DNA of 64,000 bases from Microcebus murinus (lineage: Eukaryota; Chordata; Mammalia; Primates; Cheirogaleidae), in contig NC_134117.1 in NCBI RefSeq assembly GCF_040939455.1, forward strand, positions 26,343,501 to 26,407,500, written 5' to 3'. Positions 31,335 to 64,000 of this stretch are shown piece after piece. Under the pieces are notes generated by a model. It was not told the origin of the DNA, did not search any database, and was given only the letters and a program-made list of their open reading frames with translations. The position numbers and the translations under genes are program-made. The stretch's first letter is position 1; every line of letters begins with the position of its first letter.

Positions 31335-32165
31335 TATTAGTTTCTTATTGCTGATATAACAAATTACCACAAATTCAGTGGCTTAAAATTTATTATTTTA
31401 CAGGCCAGGAGTGGTGGCTCATGCCTGTAATCCTAGCACTCTGGGAGGCTGAGGCGGGAGGATTGCTTGAGCTCAGGAGTTCGAGACCAGCCTGAGCAAG
31501 AGCGAGACCCCATCTCTACTATAAATAGCCAGAAATTAGCCAAACAACTAAAAATATAAAAAATTAGCCAGACATGGTGGCGCGTGCCTGTAGTCCCAGC
31601 TAGCCACCTGGGAGGTTGAGGCAGGAGGATCGCTTGAGCCCAGGAGTTCAAGGTTGCTGTAAGCTAGGCTGATGGCACGGCACTCTAGTCTGAGCAACAG
31701 AGTGAGACTCTGTCTCAAGAAAAAAAAAAATTATTATCTTACAGTTATGGAGCTCAGAAGTTCTAAAGCAACCTCACTGGGCTAAAGTCAAGGTGCTGGC
31801 AGTGCTGGCTCCTTGTGGAAGTTCCAGGGGAGAATCTGTTTCCTTACCTCTTCCCAACTCCCAGGAGCTGCCTGTGTGCCTGGCTCCCGTCCACTCCCTC
31901 CATCTTCCCAGCTAGCAGCCAAGTATCTTCATCTGTCTCCCTACATCGACCATCACATCACTCTCTCTCTAGTGCTGACTCTTGCCTCTCTCTTATAGAA
32001 ATTCTGATGACATTGGGCCCACCTGGATAATCCACGCTGCTCTCTCCACCTCAAGATCAATTATACCTGCAAAGTCCCTTTTGCCAAGGAAGGTTAACAC
32101 ATTCACAGGTTCTGAGGATTAGGACATGGATTAGGACATCTTTGAGGACCATTGTTCTCTCTATC
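31335..32165 (+). repeat. MaLR-type LTR (MLT1-like), split by an Alu
   Basis: 'ttagtttcttattgctgata' with 'acaaattaccacaaattcag' at the start, then 'ggctaaagtcaaggtgctgg' and 'ctcaagatcaattatacctg' after the Alu, follow the order of mammalian MaLR LTRs. Confidence 0.75.
31403..31730 (+). repeat. lemur-type Alu inside a MaLR LTR
   Basis: Starts 'ggccaggagtggtggctcat'. Flanks are 'ttattattttaca' (31390-31402) and 'ttattatcttaca' (31731-31743). Confidence 0.92.
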
Positions 32166-32256
32166 ACAGGTGTGAAGCCACATGACACTTTTGAGGCAAA
32201 GGATCTTTTGGAGAATGGAATGTGACCTAGTCCAGGCTACACTGGTGACTCTAGAG

Positions 32257-32472
32257 CAGTAGTCCGCAAACCTTTTCTGTAAAGGGTCAGATAGTAAATA
32301 TTTTAGGTTTTGTGGGCCACGCAATCTGTTATAACTCCTCAACTCTGTATTGCAACATGAAAGCAGGCATAGATAACACAGACACAAAGGAGCACAGCTA
32401 TGTTCCAATAAAACTTTATTTATAAAAACAGGTAGCAGGCCAAATTTGGCCCTTGAGCCATACCCCTACTCG
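32257..32472. repeat. hAT-Charlie-type MITE
   Basis: 'gtccgcaaaccttttctgta', 'gggtcagatagtaaatattt', 'tgttccaataaaactttatt' and 'aggccaaatttggcccttga' match a common primate hAT MITE with inverted ends. The AATAAA inside belongs to the repeat and is not evidence of a gene end. Confidence 0.75.
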
Positions 32473-32999
32473 AGGTCCCGCTAAAAAAAAAAGGATTCCA
32501 TTCAACCATTAACATTGGAGTCAAGTATGCAGAAAAATTAGATTGTCTGATGAAGGAAAATAAAAAGCTACCCAGAGAGATATTAGCTTACAGATTTGGA
32601 TTAATAAACGTGCCAAGGTATTTAAGGGGCCAGGAGGTGTCTTTATGATACTGAAATGCAAGCCCTAACAAACCAGACCACAGTTCACCTGCAGATGAGA
32701 ACAAAGAAGCCGGCCAGGTATGGATGTTATTTAGCACCAGGTATCAGGAGAGATACCTGTGACCAGAGCTAATCGTAAAACCAGTGGACAGCTCACCAAT
32801 CTCTTTACAGGTGGATACCGAGCAACAAAGTTGTCCACAGATAAAATTCTGAGCAGAATGAGTTTATAGTAAAAATTTACAAGACATACAAGGAAATAAG
32901 ACACCATGGATAAAAACCAACAGAAATAACAGTGGCAAAGAATCCAGGTGTTGGAATTATCAGACACAATATTCTTTAAATCTATTAAAAATTCAAAGT

Positions 33000-33722
33000 C
33001 CCAGAAACATATGAAAGGATATTCTACCTCAGTAGTAACCAGAGAAATGCAAATTAAACCCTCAATAAGATACCAATTCATACTCATCAGACTGATGAAA
33101 GTGTTTTAAGTTGGGATTAGCAGTTGGGCACTAGCTGGTATGTGCATGTAACATGTGCACACCCTCCCTTCCTAGATTATACTCTAGCACAGCTCTGACA
33201 CACGTATCTCACCAGATGTATACCAGAACGTTCATAGCAGTATTGTTCATGATGAAAAAAGAAAGCCTGGAAATAACCCTAATGCTCACCAATATTAAAA
33301 TGGATAAATTGTATTTATACAATGCCAGACTACATAGCAGTGAAAATTAATGAACCATTTGCATCAACATGGATGAATCTCAAATATTCAACAAAAGAAT
33401 CGAGCCATAGAAGAATATATAAAGTATGAGTCAGTCTATTTATACAAGTTAAAAATGTACACTTCGTTTAATGATACGTACAAAGGTGGTAAAACTAAAA
33501 TGGAAGGCAAAGGAATGATTATGAAATTCAGGATAGTGGCTGCCTTGGGGAGGGGTAGGCAGCAGGGAGGCGTGATCAAGCAGGCATGATCAAGGGGTTT
33601 CTAAGGTGCCTGGTGACATACATTTTCTTAATCTGGGTAGTGAGTGTTCACTTAGCCTTCCTTAAAGTGTACATTTTATATACATTTTTGATTGTATATT
33701 TCACAAGAAATAAAATTAAATA
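33000..33722 (+). repeat. old L1 3' end, antisense to ABCC2
   Basis: 'agagaaatgcaaattaaacc', 'gtataccagaacgttcatag', 'catggatgaatctcaaatat' and the 3' tail 'caagaaataaaattaaataa' follow the L1 3' region to its A-rich end, about 45 bp from the ABCC2 stop codon. Confidence 0.75.
33477..33482 (-). terminator. ABCC2: possible ABCC2 poly(A) signal (ATTAAA)
   Basis: There is no minus-strand AATAAA within 1 kb of the ABCC2 stop codon. The nearest common variant I find is ATTAAA here, about 285 nt downstream, inside antisense L1 sequence. Use is not shown. Confidence 0.25.
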
Positions 33723-33764
33723 AGGAATGATTCATAGTCCTTCTCTAACCCGTGTGTCCTGCTG

Positions 33765-62634
<28,870 letters not shown>

Positions 62635-63376
62635 CTAGAGAAGGACACAAAAGATCTCAAGTTTAAAAAACTTAGAGACAAGCACAAGCAAGGAGAAGAG
62701 TTTGTCTTTGTCATCAGCCCGCGATTTGCCATTTGCCACAGTTGCAACCTCCTAACCCCCACCACAGACTCGGGCCTGGGAGCCATCCACCATGAATAGA
62801 TGGAAATAGATACTCCATTTCAGCCCTTCAGAAGACTCATGGACTTCAATTCTATTTTATGTCTATCTCTCTCCAAGCTTTGACTCCAGTTCCAGAAACT
62901 GTCTCTTGCCTTCCTAGACAAAAAAAAAAAAAAAAAAAACTCATAACTTCTGTTTGGTTCTGGTAAGTGGGCCCCTGGCTTGCTCTTATTTAACAGCGTC
63001 TATGCCTTGATAACCCATCCAATATCTCAACTAGGAATTAACCATGTACAGGAATTAACCATGGCTTCATGGTGACCTTGCACATTTCCACAAAGGCTAC
63101 ATAGCTTAAATTGCAGCTGGCCTAAATGTTCCATGGTGCCCCTGGAACATGAGAACTTGGGAGGATTTTGAGGAGCTTCTACAAGGGGTGTTTCTCACCT
63201 GCCTCTCTATATGCTAGGAAGGCTGTCATGAGACGATTTCTCATTGCCACCCATGCTCTGACAAAGTGTTAGGGTTTCTGCCTGTTCCCTCCTTAGGGTA
63301 CAACTGCAAGCTATAACACTGCTTACTTGCTACATGCATGAGCTCCTCAGAAACAGAGGGCCCCACTGCCTAATAA

Positions 63377-63728
<352 letters not shown>

Positions 63729-64000
63729 CATTTTGCATTATTGTCTGACCCCTTTTGGTTCAGTGTCATCCTGGGTGGCAAGGAATGCTGGGAGCTGACA
63801 CCTTTGCCAATCTTGTTTTTGCTATCTATATAATAAGCTGTGCCTAAAATGAGCGTGTTTTTTTCCTTATCTGCCAAATCTGTCAGCTTTTCTTCACACC
63901 CTCCAGGACAGGGAGGCTGCCTTCTCCTCAACCCTAGTCCTTCCTACGGCCTGAGCTGTCTAAAGCCAGACATCTCTGGGATGAATGCAGGTCACTACAC

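Noticed and set aside
32415..32426. AATAAA and TTTATT near 32.4 kb as an ABCC2 or intergenic gene end
   Set aside because: Both are part of the consensus of the hAT-type MITE and lie over 1.3 kb from the ABCC2 stop.

Overview
The window is mammalian nuclear DNA with introns, most likely from a lemur (strepsirrhine primate). The best evidence is about twenty-five Alu elements. Many carry the strepsirrhine-type middle (a 'ggccaactaatatata' linker between the arms and a 'gctgacgccacggcactcactctagcctg' right arm), and several have intact target-site duplications. Two short elements with TTAA-flanked, piggyBac-type ends fit a mouse lemur (Microcebus), a primate lineage known for recent piggyBac activity, but I cannot fix the species from the sequence alone.

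Two protein-coding genes meet tail to tail, as on human 10q24. On the plus strand, 898-18922 holds the last 11 coding exons in the window of DNMBP (Tuba), a Cdc42 guanine-nucleotide exchange factor. They cover most of the DH domain, the BAR domain and the last two SH3 domains, followed by a 3' UTR with an AATAAA at 20266. One exon is only 18 nt (1623-1640). On the minus strand, 62634 down to 33765 holds the last 19 coding exons of ABCC2 (MRP2/cMOAT), the apical organic-anion export pump: NBD1, the linker, the second membrane domain and NBD2. I joined every exon by hand. Both reading frames stay open across all junctions (718 codons with stop for DNMBP after the first split codon, 942 codons with stop for ABCC2), so both genes look functional here.

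Between the genes (about 20.3-33.7 kb) I see no gene. The region is old L1 pieces, lemur Alus, a MaLR-type LTR and a hAT-type MITE. Inside DNMBP, the 6.4-8.9 kb intron segment is a stack of mobile DNA. A decayed mariner transposase fragment abuts a processed YBX1 pseudogene. The 3' UTR of that pseudogene was later hit by a 5'-truncated, polyadenylated retroviral env-LTR copy with 15-bp target-site duplications, which looks like a LINE-mobilised retroviral transcript. The 12.9-13.7 kb segment holds a 73-bp piggyBac-like MITE whose left terminus was split by an Alu.

The ABCC2 half has Alu, L2, MIR, MER5-like and LTR fragments in its introns. The L1 3' end that lies antisense to ABCC2 stops only about 45 bp beyond the ABCC2 stop codon.
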